From Glebionis coronaria (lineage: Eukaryota > Streptophyta > Magnoliopsida > Asterales > Asteraceae): 64,000 nt of DNA. The position numbers and the translations under genes were made by a program. How positions within the stretch are numbered: position 1 is the stretch's first letter; every line of letters begins with the position of its first letter. The DNA lies in NCBI GenBank assembly GCA_025667525.1, contig CM046874.1, forward strand, positions 284,132,880 through 284,196,879, read 5' to 3'. This document shows positions 37,371 through 48,180 of this stretch, one piece after another. A model generated the notes under the pieces. The model searched no databases. It saw nothing but the letters and a program-made list of their open reading frames with translations, and was not told the DNA's origin.

Positions 37371-38834
37371 ATATGGATAATGGAAGTCTCTTGTGATGAG
37401 ACATATGTTTTAGACTTAGTGTCAATATACATAAATATATAAAACTTATTGGATATGCATAGGTAATTGTGAGAAAGAGAAATTAGATTATGCACTAGTT
37501 ACAAGTGATGGCACATATATGTATTTTATGAAAGACTTGAAAATGAGCATTTAGATGCACATTCACTTATGGTGGATCCAATAATGTATTTTGATATTAT
37601 ATATGTCTAGCAATGTGACAAATAATAGATATGCGTCTAAAAGATATATGATTAGAGCTCATGTGATATTGAGATTTCATTATTGCATATAAAATGCATG
37701 GGCCTGCTAGTGATCTTAATGCTTAAAGCATATAAGAAAGGTTCTCGAGAACACTACTTGATTGTATTAAAGTAATCATGTTTTTGGCATATATTTTATA
37801 TAATCGCCTTAGTGTGTAATATTGTGCACAAAAAGAGTTATGGTTATAAAGGTGACTGAATGCATATAAATTGAATTTGAATTAAAAGACAAAGTTTATC
37901 TTAGTTCCATAAATCTTAAGGATGAAATATGCGTGCATCATGAAAACTAAAGATAAAATTATATCTTTATGTGGATAAACAACTCTTATGTTTATGAAGT
38001 CACACAATGCTGGAAAGACTTCTTTAATTTATAAAGATGATTATCACAATCTTGATTTAGATATATCATACCAAATGTGCATGGAATAATTATAGTTCAG
38101 CTAATTGTCATGCATGGTATTGGGAATGAATAATTCATAAGGTAAGGTGATTTACTTAAATATGATCCATAAAGTATGTTAATATTGTGTGAACAACAAG
38201 GTGACAATATTTATTCATGTGATTCGCATTTTACTTACTCAATAAACTTAAGTGATGTGATCATTAGGGGGAGATAAGATACGCGTTTGCACTCTTTTTC
38301 CATTGACCATGGTTTTGTCCCCATAATATAAGGCAACATCCTCGATCATATAAAGGCAGTATGTACTCTTTTCCTTCCCTAGATTTTTATCCCACAGGGT
38401 TTTGTCTAGTAAGGTTTTAACGAGGCATATTCTTCAAATGTAATTATTATTACGACTGCTTCATCCAACCATTTATATATTCTAATGAGAAGAAAAAAAC
38501 AATTTTTCATGAAGATAAAGTATCATTCGTTTCTTAATTCAAGAAACATTACACTAAAGGCGATAAGACAAGACATTTTGTTCAAGCGATAATTCAGCGG
38601 ATCTACTTATCAAGACACATCTTATCTCAACACTAGGAAGTTAACCTGCAACATTATAATGCGTCAACTCAAACACCTCAAGTGATGGGAGAATATACAT
38701 GAGAGGGAGAATATACGCGTTGCACTCTTTTTTTCTTAGATATGGTTTTGTCCCACATGGTTTTCCATGCAAGGTTTTTAACGAGGCAACACATCCAAGC
38801 GTATGAGAACTAATGATGGATAGCCAAGAGGGAG
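37371..38834 (+). other. copia-A 3' internal region and 3' UTR
   Basis: No ORF of note. The 3' UTR contains two copies of a motif cactctttttcc...ggttttgtccc...aaggttttaacgaggca (38290-38420 and 38715-38790), a block I recall in the 3' UTRs of many plant copia elements. A purine tract (aagagggag, 38826-38834) precedes the LTR. From 37821 onward the sequence is duplicated at 44230. Confidence 0.65.
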
Positions 38835-39062
38835 TGTTATGAAACATTAATAGATGTGGCTATCCAATTACCTTAACTCCCATAACATGCAATCCTTTGT
38901 ATTCTTATATTATGAATGTATTAAATTTGTAACATATTAGGTGCCTATATATTGAGAGGCTCATCTTTGTACTTGGTGAATATCAATGAAATACAACATC
39001 TCCTTATTTTCTCTAATTTCATCTTTGATCCATCTTATATATGTGTTGCTAATAGGTCGTTG
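38835..39062 (+). mobile_element. copia-A 3' LTR, first copy, lacking its last ten bases
   Basis: Matches 45244-45470 closely and stops at ...gtcgttg, ten bases short of the LTR end, where the ORF3 block begins. Confidence 0.9.
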
Positions 39063-40286
39063 ATGCATCTTATCATTATTAACCATTTGCATCTCTCTCA
39101 CTAAAATCTCTCTCTAAACCCTCTCACCATCTTCGTCTTCTTCATTCTCGATTCAATGGCATTTCTAGTACCAAAAGCCTCTAATGTTACCTTCGAGATG
39201 AATGATAGTATCCTCGCCTCTAACAACTCTATTTGATGGCTCAAAGCCCCAAATGACACATACTCAGATCTGGTGAACTTCATGAAGAATTGTGATGTAG
39301 GAGAAGCTTTCACAAGAACCGCATCTGTTTTCTACCAAGAATACATTAGGGAATTCTGGTATTCTGCTGGGATCCTTGATGACAACACCATCTCCTTCAA
39401 CCTTTCATGTAATGAGCATCCCTTTGCATTTTCTGTTGCTGATTTTTCCTTTGTGGCTGGGCTAAGACATGGAGAAGAATGCCTGAAATCTGTTGATAAG
39501 AAGGCTGTAAAGGACGCCCTTGCCACACTCTTCCCTGTATCTGATGTTAACCCAACCCTTACACCTGCTGAAGTGGTCCTGAAGTCTCCCCTAAAGATCA
39601 AGTTTTTCCCCCATATGTGGAGAGTCCTCTTCACTCACATAGTTAAATCCCTGGGTGGTATGAAGGGATCTCAAGATCAATTGGCCTTCAATCATGGACT
39701 GATATGGGGAACAGACATCGATATTGGAAGCATTCTTTTCTCAAACCTTGTTGAACAGCTGAAGGGCACCAACAAAGTCAGGGGGAAAACATCTGCTATG
39801 TTCGCTTTCTCTCTTATCTTTGAAAGTATGCTGGATGATAACTACCACAACTCTGCACTGACAGCCATGAAGCCTTATCACATAACTGGAGCTATCTACA
39901 AGGTGATGGGACCCAATAGCGTGCCAGCGAATGCTTATATGAAGAATGTTGCTAATAAATAACCATCTGTTGTGAAGCCCTTGCTCCCTTCCTTTGAGAA
40001 GGTGATTGCAACTGGTGTGTCTGGTAAGTCAGCGTCTTTGACCTCTTGGAAACACACCACGCTGTCCAAGGCAACAAATGGCCAACAACCAAAGAAGAAG
40101 AAAAACCCCTCTTCTTCTAAAACCCAAACTGTTGCTAAGGCCAGGGTTAAGAAGATTGCCACTCCTTCCTCTGGTCCAGATAGTTCTGTGGACACAAAGA
40201 CTACAGCTGATAAACAACAAGAGTCTAGCATCTCTACCTCAGCAGAGACAACAGGGAACCAGCCTAATTCCGCTGATATCTCACAG

Positions 40287-41018
40287 GTAATCAGTTTATA
40301 ATTTTTAGAGGTCCACAAGCAGCCACTCTCAAATGTCTGTAGGTGAGAGTGGTGAAGTTAGGGTTATTTTCGACCCATAGGAGTCTATGTATGCACTTAG
40401 AAATATTTTAAGGCTTCTGTACACCCTGTCTTTGCATAGGGAGTGATTCATTTGTGTTTATAAAGCACCCTGATGACCCTGCCCCCTCTAGACAATATTC
40501 AGGCAAACTACAACCTGAATACACATATGTCTCGACCTAGAGTAGTTGTACTTCACACAACCTCTAGGTTCCCTCAGAAAAAGAATCCTAAAAGTTTAAC
40601 TTTTAGGGGGAGCTGAATCATCACCCTCAGCTTTCCTAGGGACAGCGTAATATGACGATCTTTAACTACATCTTTTTCACAACTAAAAGAGTCCCAAAGG
40701 ATTTATCCTTTTAGGGGGAGCTGAATCATCACCCTCGGCTTTCCTAGGGGCAGCGTAACAGGAGATCTTAACCCATATACAATTCATAGATAAAAGAGTC
40801 CCAAAGGATTTATCCTTTTGGGGGGGCTGAATAATCACACTCAGCTTTCCTAGGGGCAGCGAATAGCGACCATTAACCTCATTACTTTCACACTTAAAAT
40901 AATCACAAGGCTTTATCCTTTGGAGTGGCTGAATAATCATCCTCAGCCTCTCTGGGACAGCGAACTGGCGACCCTTCTCCTTATCTATTTCCCTGTTACT
41001 AACCTACATAAATTGCAG
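40287..41018 (+). other. Predicted intron of the extra ORF
   Basis: Donor CAG|GTAATC, acceptor TTGCAG|GTTGAT, branch motif TACTAAC 15 bases before the acceptor. Both flanking exons are in the same phase (0), and the frame is closed inside the segment. Inside lie four tandem structured repeats (40588-40948). Confidence 0.75.
40588..40948 (+). repeat. Four tandem hairpin-forming units of about 105 bp in the intron
   Basis: Each unit has an A/T-rich stem (for example CTAAAAGTT/AACTTTTAG, or CAAAGGAT/ATCCTTTT), then a stem AGCTGA...TCAGCT with a 10-base loop, then a tcctaggggcagcg tail. The second stem starts at 40611, 40719, 40825 and 40927. Unit sequences differ, but base pairing is kept (see findings). 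Confidence 0.8.
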
Positions 41019-43456
41019 GTTGATATTGTACACCCAAATGTAGACTCTCTGGCTACACCTGAAGGAGTTGATAAATTGATTCAGGATCAGCTAAAAGAAG
41101 ATGAGCCCATGCCTGATGCTGAAGATGATGTGCTTGCCTTCATTGAAAGCTTATCTGAGCCCGAATCGATGCCAGATGATGAAATTCTCCCTGATGGGAT
41201 GATTGAGGAGGAGGATGATGACAAAGATGAACAGCCTGATATGTCACCACCCAAAGCCACAACTGTGTCCACACCAGCTAAAGAACAAACTCCTCCTCCA
41301 AAGGAAGCTATTGTAACTCCTACCTCTGCTACATCTGTCACAAACAAGCTTACAAACGTTGTGTATGATCCTACTACAGAGTTTCTATTGTTTGAACATC
41401 CACAACAAACAAACATTGATCTTTTTCCCAAGGAAGATGACTATGAGCAGCAAAGCCTGAACATTCATGGTTTAAGGCCCTATCATCATGCTTCAGATAT
41501 TGAACGGCTGTCAAGAAAGTTAGATAAAATTGGGTCTGAAATGCATTCCTTCACTGTTAATTTTCCCAAGATCATTCCTAAGCTGTTAAGGATGTCATCA
41601 CTGAACCCATCCAAGATGGCACAAGAAAAGGAGTTTCTCAGGGACTTAGTCACTTATCCACTCGCATCAAAGATACCATCATTAAAGAAGTCCCTGACAT
41701 GTTTTCAGCCCACGAGTTGGTGATGCACAAAGAAGTTGAGGTTGTGTGTAGCAGGCAGAAACGTCACACTAACTATTTAGCTGGACATGTTGATCGCTCT
41801 GTGAATCGCAACTGCAACAAGCTTCTCAGAATAGCCAGAGAATCAAGGAACAGACAAAAGAAAATGGCCACATCTGTTGAACAGGTTGCTAGATACCTTC
41901 AGTCATGTTCAGCCAAGCGTCTCAAGAGACAGGCTCAACGTGAGGGGGAGAAAGCTGACATACTAAAACTAGAACCTGTCAACACCACCACAGGTACAAC
42001 TAAAAACCCCATTCCTCTCCAAGTCATCACACCAATCACTGTACCTGATGATGATGATGAAAGTAAGGGGGAGCAACATGACAAAAAAGCATATGATTCA
42101 TCAAATTCCCTGTCTTTGGATAACACCAATAAGGTTGTGGATGATGGTGAACCAAATGCTAAGAAACTTAAATTCATTGTCAGCTCCCTACCAAAAGTTG
42201 TCCAAGACCAAGCTCAGATAGCATTTTTGAAACATGCTGATGAAATGAAGAAAGCAAGTGAAGAATCCTCTGTCTCTAAGAAAGGGAAACAAATAGTTAT
42301 GGTAGACACAAATGCCAAACTAAAGAAAATAGCTGCGATGCTAGCGACGGGAGGATCCACTACCAAAATCTCTCAATTCTCACCTTTCAAAGTAGCTGAT
42401 GAAAAACCCTTAACAGTTGAAGAAATTGAGAAACAAGCACTTGAGTTTAAACGATTAAATGAAATCAAGAAAGCCAAAGAGTTGGATGAAGCCAAGTTGA
42501 AAGCTATGTCTCCTCAACTTAGAGAGTAGCAAAGACAATGGCTAAGAGAAAGGGAGATTAAACGCGCAGAGGCTCTGAAAAAGGTAAAGGCTGACTATGA
42601 TGCCTGCGTTAACAAAAGATATGCTCCAAGCACAATCACCAAGTTTAAATACATCGTTAAGAAATCAACTCATACCCTACAGATGCTTATTTGGGGAGAT
42701 AACCAACAGGGAAACATGGATGTATTTGAAGACTTCAAACTTAAGACACTTGGTCTGTCTGAATGGTTTGAAATTGAAGCTTTAGCTGCTAAGAGGACTG
42801 GACAGGAAAATTTCTTACTCATAAAAACCCTGAGAGCTAAGTTCAACTGGTTAGAAGAAACAACTACCAAACTCAAGATTGATCCACCTCCACAACTATT
42901 TGAACCAAAACCAACAAAGGCTGAGAAGAAAAGAAAAAGGATGTCTTAATTCCTTCAAGAAACCTTTGTAACTGATGATATCCAAGTGGATGGGATGCAC
43001 AGGAACTTGATTCTTCAAAATGGGATTGTAGGGCCTGTTGATGGTCAAACTTACACTGAGCCTAAAAAAGGTATGGCCTACATGAACAGAGTATGCCAAT
43101 ATGTGTTCCAAAGGGAAGATGAGCTGGGGCTTGCATCAACTATTCAGCTTATTATGTTTTATAAGGTACTTAAACTCAACACAGATTACTCCAAGGAATT
43201 TTCCCAAGCATTGAAGGCTGAATTGGATACTAGGACAGACATAGCTGAGGCTGAAAAGAAAATCAAGAATGATGATTACTAAAGTTTTCACAACTGAACC
43301 TTTACTATCAAAGTTTTTTTACTCATGTATTGTACTTGTAAAGTTTTTAAGTATTAATGGAGTATGAAGTTGTTTGTTAGATCTGTTATGTGTAAGAAGA
43401 AGTTGTTATCTCACTTACTATAACTCATTTAGATCTAGCTGTATTTACGTTTAAAT

Positions 43457-43466
43457 AGGGGGAGAT
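43457..43466 (+). other. Polypurine tract of the ORF3 copia fragment
   Basis: agggggagat immediately before the LTR start TGTTGGGAATC. Confidence 0.8.
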
Positions 43467-44229
43467 TGTTGGGAATCTAAGTCTGTTAGAATTCTCTTAG
43501 TTATAGATTTAAACTTAAATTAAGCTGTTTGATATTAACTTGCCTATGCCTAGGAGACAGGCAAGTAACCCAAGACTCACAGAGTTCTAAGTCTCTGTGA
43601 GCAACCACGGAGGAGTCCAGAGACATTGTCAAGGAAGTCGAAGATTACTTGAAGACATACTCATTGGCTGTGTTGGATAACAGACAAGATGTATCAGGGA
43701 CTCTAAGTGGTTGAGTATTAACAGGGGTGGCAATACCCTGTTAACACTCAATACACTTTGGACATACCTAAGTGTTTAGGCGGGAACTTATGTAGCCTAA
43801 AGTACAAGGAATAAAGAAAAGGGAAACTATGTCAGCTCTGTTTCCCTAAAGCGTTGTGGCAGACTACCAAGAATATAAGAGCATCTCTTGACAGATGTCT
43901 AACATTGTCTGTTTTGTGTAGTCACCATCAACCAGTACTAATAGTCAACCTCGTACCACTATAAATAGTATATGTGGGCTAGAGTTAATGCGGTTCACTT
44001 TGTTAGATTTCACACATTAACTCTTTACAACTCAGAGAAAGAACAGATGTGCATGTGTTCTTGAGTTTGCTTTATTTTGTCCAAAGTGTCACAACACATT
44101 GTCATCAAACTATGTTATCCATAACACATGTAATACTTGTTATACAATAATAAAGTACTACGTTTGAAAAGTATTTACTTATGTTAATTATCCTTCTTAT
44201 TCGTTTCAAGCTAGTTTTAGGGACTTTCA
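43467..44229 (+). mobile_element. 3' LTR of the ORF3 copia fragment
   Basis: 763 bp, TGTTGGGAATC to GGACTTTCA. TATA box CTATAAATA at 43959-43967. Unlike the copia-A and copia-C LTRs in sequence, though the TGTTGGGAA start recalls copia-C (TGTATTGGGAA). No partner LTR in the window. Confidence 0.8.
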
Positions 44230-45480
44230 ATTGTGCACAAAAAGAGTTACGGTTATAAAGGCGACTAAATGCATATAAATTGAATTTGAAATAAAAGACA
44301 AAGTTTATCTTAGTTCCATAAATCTTAAGGATGAAATATGTGTGCATCATGAAAACTAAAGATAAAATTATATCTTTATGTGGATAAACAACTCTTATGT
44401 TTATGAAGTCACACAATGATGGAAGACTTCTTTAATTTATAAAGATGATGATCACAATCTTGATTTAGATATATCATACCAAATGTGTATGGAATAATTA
44501 TAATTTCAGCTAATTGTCATGCATGGTATTGGGAATGAATAATTCATGAGGTAAGGTGATTTACTTAAATATGATCCATAAAGTATGTTAATATTGTGTG
44601 AACAACAAGGTGACAATATTTATTCATGTGATTCGCATTTTACTTACTCAATAAACTTAAGTGATGTGATCATCAGGGGAAGATAAGATACGCGTTTTCC
44701 ACTCTTTTTCCATTGACCATGGTTTTTTCCCCATAATATAAGGCAACATCCTCGATCATATAAAGGCAGTATGTACTCTTTTCCTTCCTTATATTTTTGT
44801 CCCACAGGGTTTTGTCTAGTAAGGTTTTAACGAGGCATATTCTTCAAATGTAATTATTATTGCGACTGTTTCATCCAACCATTCATAAATTCTAATGAGA
44901 AGACAATAACAATTTTCATGAAGATAATGTATCATTCGTTTCTTAATTCAAGAAACATTACACTAAAGGCGATAAGACAAGATATTCTGTTCAAGCAATA
45001 ACTTAGCGGATCTACTTATCAAGACACATCTTATCTCAACACTAGGAAGTTAACCTACAACATTAGAATGCGTCAACTCAAACACCTCAAGTGATGGGAG
45101 AATATACATGAGAGGGAGAATATACGCGTTGCACTCTTTTTTCCTTAGCTATGGTTTTGTCCCACAAGGTTTTCCATGCAAGATTTTTAACGAGGCAACA
45201 CATCCAAACGTATGAGAACTAATGATGGATAGCCAAGAGGGAGTGTTATGAAACATTAATAGATGTGGTTATCCAATTACCTTAACTCCCATAACATGCA
45301 ATCCTTTGTATTCTTATATTATGAATGTATTAAATTTTAACATATGAGGTGCCTATATATTGAGAGGTTCATCTTTGTACTTGGTGAATATCAATGAAAT
45401 ACAACATCTCCTTATTTTCTCTAATTTCATCTTTGATCCATCTTATATATGTGTTGCTAATAGGTCGTTGTTTTACAACA
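44230..45480 (+). repeat. Second copy of the copia-A 3' end, with the complete 3' LTR (45244-45480)
   Basis: 44230-45470 is a direct repeat of 37821-39062 with scattered substitutions and small indels. The LTR runs TGTTATGAAAC to TTTTACAACA and is followed by the target duplication TATAC at 45481-45485. Confidence 0.93.
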
Positions 45481-45506
45481 TATACAATAAAAAAGGGATT
45501 TATCAC

Positions 45507-46547
45507 CTTAACAACGGCGTGCACCATGTGATATTTGACCTGAACTGCATTCTTGAACTCTTGTTGGGCTCGATGTGAATTTCCGAATGATTGATATTGT
45601 AAAGCTCGGTTGAGGTGCATTTTCTGCTTTTTATGGTTAGAAACAAAATTTAAACAAACAAGAAATGGATTTTAAAATATTTTTGTTTATGTATAATACT
45701 GAAAACCATTACCGGCTACGCTCACGGATTTCTTCCTGCTTGCCTTGTGGGGCTCTACCGTCGAAAACCATCGTAGGACCAATGTCATATGGTTGCAATC
45801 GTTTAACTCTATTCATAAAATATGGGACATGCCTAATATACAAACAAAAAATAGCAGTCACCAACATGTAACATAATATAAGATACTTCAAAATCCGTTT
45901 ATTTATACCTGACGGTAAAATAATGACATTCATAATAATGGTCATATTCATAATAATTGACTATTGTTTGGAGCAATTCCAGAAGTTAGTGCAACTGAAT
46001 TATAGGGCACTAACTAACCATGAATTACTAAAACTATTCGTCTCCATGAATTACTAAAGTCGATTCATATAAAAAATAAATATATAGTATTTTGAGGGAT
46101 CAATAACCCAATAGCTTTAGATTCTCACAAGATTGTCTTGTAGACTTCAAGATAAAAAAATAGTTATTGAAGCAAGGAAAATCCTCGCATGAAACAAGAA
46201 CAAAATACCAAACTAAAACCCAAAAAATAAGCTACTCCAAAATCCGGGGAATTTATAAGCTACTTTATGATCCGCTTATTTATACCTAAGTCTTAACAGT
46301 TGATACTCACATTCATAATAAATGACTATTGGTTTGGGCTACACATAAAGTTTTTATGATAAAGACCAAAAACAATTTACCTTTGAGTTCGTTCTCCACG
46401 CACTACGGCTTCAGCAAAAAAAATTCTCGCCGCATTATGGATCAAAGCATTCACATCGATAGCAACCGAAAGTTCTTCTTATAAATGTTTGAGCGATGCT
46501 TTCTCAACGAAAACCTCTAACTTTTCCGACAGCCCCTTGACACCCAT
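45507..46547 (-). pseudogene. EXO1-like (XPG-N nuclease) gene fragment, copy 3: exons 1-3
   Basis: The best-preserved copy, minus strand. Exon 1 (46381-46547): MGVKGLSEKLEV ... SLKHL-stop-EELSVAIDVNALIHNAAR ... RGERTQ, donor GTAAAT. Exon 2 (45713-45832): acceptor TATATTAG, HVPYFMNRVKRLQPYDIGPTMVFDG, then a GT donor. Exon 3 (45507 to about 45623): RALQYQSFGNSHRAQQEF, KNAVQVKYHMVHAVVK, donor GTGATA. The exon 1/2 junction is in phase. MGVKGL, AVD-like, MVFDG and the GNS...KAV segment match the XPG-N half of EXO1-type 5' nucleases, which act in mismatch and recombination repair. The catalytic C-terminal (XPG-I) exons would lie beyond intron 3, where copia-A inserted, and are not seen. The nonsense codon in exon 1 makes it a pseudogene. 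Confidence 0.75.
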
Positions 46548-47289
46548 TAGAAGAAATTAATGAGAGAATGAATCAAATGTGAATCAAATTAAGTAACTAC
46601 AAGGTAATTATTTATGAAAAGATATGCTTGAAGTTGTGAAGGTTTTTTTTAGGTTTAGGGCTTTTATAACAGTCATACAGATGTCACGACCATATTTATT
46701 TGAGATGATTTTGAAATTTTACAAAGAAGTTCTTAATTAAGTTTGATTTTAAAATTTTGCAAAAGAGGGCCTTAGTTAATTAAGCTTGGTTTTAAAATTT
46801 TACAAAAAGAGCCTTAATTAATTAAGCTGAGATGAAAAAGGGCTAAATACCTTGTGTTTTTTCTCTTATCATGGTTGCGACAGTTTTTGTTCGTGTGTGT
46901 TGAACTTGTGGGGTGGTGAGGGTTGAATTTTTTCTTATGAACTTGTGTGAGTGAGAGAGAACGTCAAAAGGTGCTCTTTATTTGGAGAAGAATAGAGCTT
47001 ATAGCGTTTGGGCCCAAGTACCACAAACTAACTTAAAATGACCTCATACTTACCCAACCCTATCCGGTGTTCGACTCGAATAACTTTTTTTACTCGAGTG
47101 ATTTGACCTGAATAGACTTAGTTGGATCGGGTTTTTTTACAACCCTCTTAGGGATGCGCGTGTGTCCGTAACTGTTGGAACCAAAACGTAATCCGATAGG
47201 TTCTAAAGTTAGGAACCGAAAACTGAACTGAATATGTTTATCAATTTAAATTTAATAATGTTCATCGATTCATTAATTAATTTAGATAA
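46548..47289. other. Region upstream of EXO1-like copy 3
   Basis: A/T-rich, no ORF. Three imperfect tandem units of about 40 bases (aaaattttgcaaaagag...cttaattaattaag) lie at 46710-46828. No promoter element stands out. Confidence 0.5.
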
Positions 47290-47463
47290 GGGAAGTGATT
47301 TGCACACTCCCTTAATTGATTGACACACTAAAAAGTTAGTGTATTTTGACATATATATATCCTTAAATCGTTTTTAATCAAGTCTATTTTACAAAGGTAT
47401 AAATGTCAATACATAACATTTTGAGTGTCTCAATCAATTAAGGAAGTGTGCAAATCACCTCCC
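47290..47463. mobile_element. Mutator-type MITE with 9-bp target duplication
   Basis: 174 bp with terminal inverted repeats of about 43 bases (four mismatches by eye), beginning GGGAAGTGATTTGCACAC and ending in its complement. Flanked by TTTAGATAA at 47281-47289 and 47464-47472. Long inverted repeats with a 9-base duplication indicate the Mutator superfamily. No coding capacity. Confidence 0.88.
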
Positions 47464-47472
47464 TTTAGATAA

Positions 47473-47967
47473 TGTTCGTTAGATAATTTTGTCCATTGAT
47501 TACAATTTACCAGATTTCTAAAAAAACATGATATTTATCAATTCATGAATTATTTTTGATAATATTCATCCATTCAAGTTAGTACTGTTATCAGTTTTAA
47601 TAAAAGACGCAATGTCCATAAATTCGTCAGTTAATTTTATGATATTCATGAGTTCAATTTATTAATGTTCATGAGTTGACCAATTAAAAAAAATGATGTT
47701 TATCAATTCGACAGTTATTTTTTATAATGTTCATTAGTTATTTCTGACAAAGCTCGTCGGTTTTCCAAAAAAATCACGTTGTTCATGAGTTATTTAAAAA
47801 ATGTACATCAGTTAGATAGCAAATGTTTAGGAGTGGAAATAGCAAAAACCGTTGTTCTTAGTAAAAAAAAATTTCACCAATAATAATCGGTGTTCGTCAA
47901 ATAAAAAGAGTGCTTCGTGGTTCATCATTTAAAAGAGTTATTCATCAGGAAAAGATGTTCATCACTA
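47473..47967. other. Intergenic A/T-rich sequence
   Basis: Many short repeats of the type atgttcatcagtt / gttcatgagtt, roughly every 40-60 bases from 47250 to 47950, giving a loose degenerate tandem pattern. No ORF. Confidence 0.4.
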
Positions 47968-47983
47968 AAGAGAATTTATTATT

Positions 47984-48166
47984 TTTTTTGGTATACTGTG
48001 TTTATGACTAGACTAATCCTAGGGCGACTATCTTTTTAAATATCTTAGAGTCGTCACAGGTGAACCTCTGTGGCCACCCCCGAATGTACACATCTAGGGA
48101 AGTTTGAACCCTTAACCTTTTGTTTGAGAGTCGAAAACGTTACCATTAAACCACTTGGTGGTGGTT
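47984..48166 (-). mobile_element. tRNA-derived SINE with target duplications
   Basis: 183 bp on the minus strand. The head near 48160 is tRNA-like: GTGGTTTAATGGTAACG as A box, GGGTTCAAAC as B box. A unique body follows, and an A-rich tail next to 47984. Flanked by near-identical direct repeats: aagagtttattatt (48167-48180) and aagagaatttattatt (47968-47983). RNA polymerase III boxes, tail and duplication are all as expected for a SINE. Confidence 0.85.
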
Positions 48167-48180
48167 AAGAGTTTATTATT

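Larger units (their letters stand above)
39156..43282 (+). pseudogene. Extra ORF of a Ty1/copia element (downstream of pol), intron-containing, decayed
   Basis: Starts MAFLVPKASNVTFEMND at 39156. The domain at 39273-39962 (REFWYSAG, FSVADFSFVAGL, LKIKFFPHMWRVLF, LGGMKGSQDQLAFN, DIDIGSILFSNLV) resembles an ORF I remember from Asteraceae elements, where it follows copia pol. A Ser/Thr/Pro/Lys linker, an acidic segment (EEEDDDKDE), a coiled-coil-like middle (41700-41960), a Lys-rich part and a C-terminal domain ending about 43282 follow. GT-AG intron 40287-41018, phase 0, with a TACTAAC branch motif at 40997. In-frame stops at 39234, 39960, 42527 and 42947; frameshift near 41580. Function unknown; such ORFs are sometimes called envelope-like without proof. 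The near-continuous frame over more than 1,000 codons argues that it was once translated. Confidence 0.75.
39063..44229 (+). mobile_element. 5.2 kb fragment of a different copia element: extra ORF plus 3' LTR
   Basis: Begins with a pyrimidine-rich leader, carries the long extra ORF (39156-43282), a polypurine tract and a 763-bp LTR. No 5' LTR, gag or pol precedes it. It is bracketed by the two 1.24 kb copies of copia-A 3' sequence. I infer a 5'-truncated or recombinant piece; the mechanism is open. Confidence 0.7.
18655..45485 (+). mobile_element. Composite Ty1/copia element copia-A with TATAC target-site duplications
   Basis: The outer boundaries are TATAC|TGTTACGAAAC at 18655/18660 and TACAACA|TATAC at 45480/45485. 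The 5' LTR (18660-18690 plus 32883-33089, about 238 bp) is split by gypsy-1. The internal region is 33090-38834. A nearly full 3' LTR (38835-39062) is followed by a 5.2 kb block of another copia element. A second copy of the last 1.24 kb, ending in a complete 3' LTR (45244-45480), then closes the element. A primer-site region (cgttatcagcacga) follows the 5' LTR. Without the inserts the element is about 6 kb and has no intact coding region. It sits in intron 3 of EXO1-like copy 3. Confidence 0.85.

Noticed and set aside
45369..45620. Single 83-residue minus-strand ORF as a stand-alone gene.
   Set aside because: It is exon 3 of the EXO1-like fragment read through its splice donor into the copia-A LTR.
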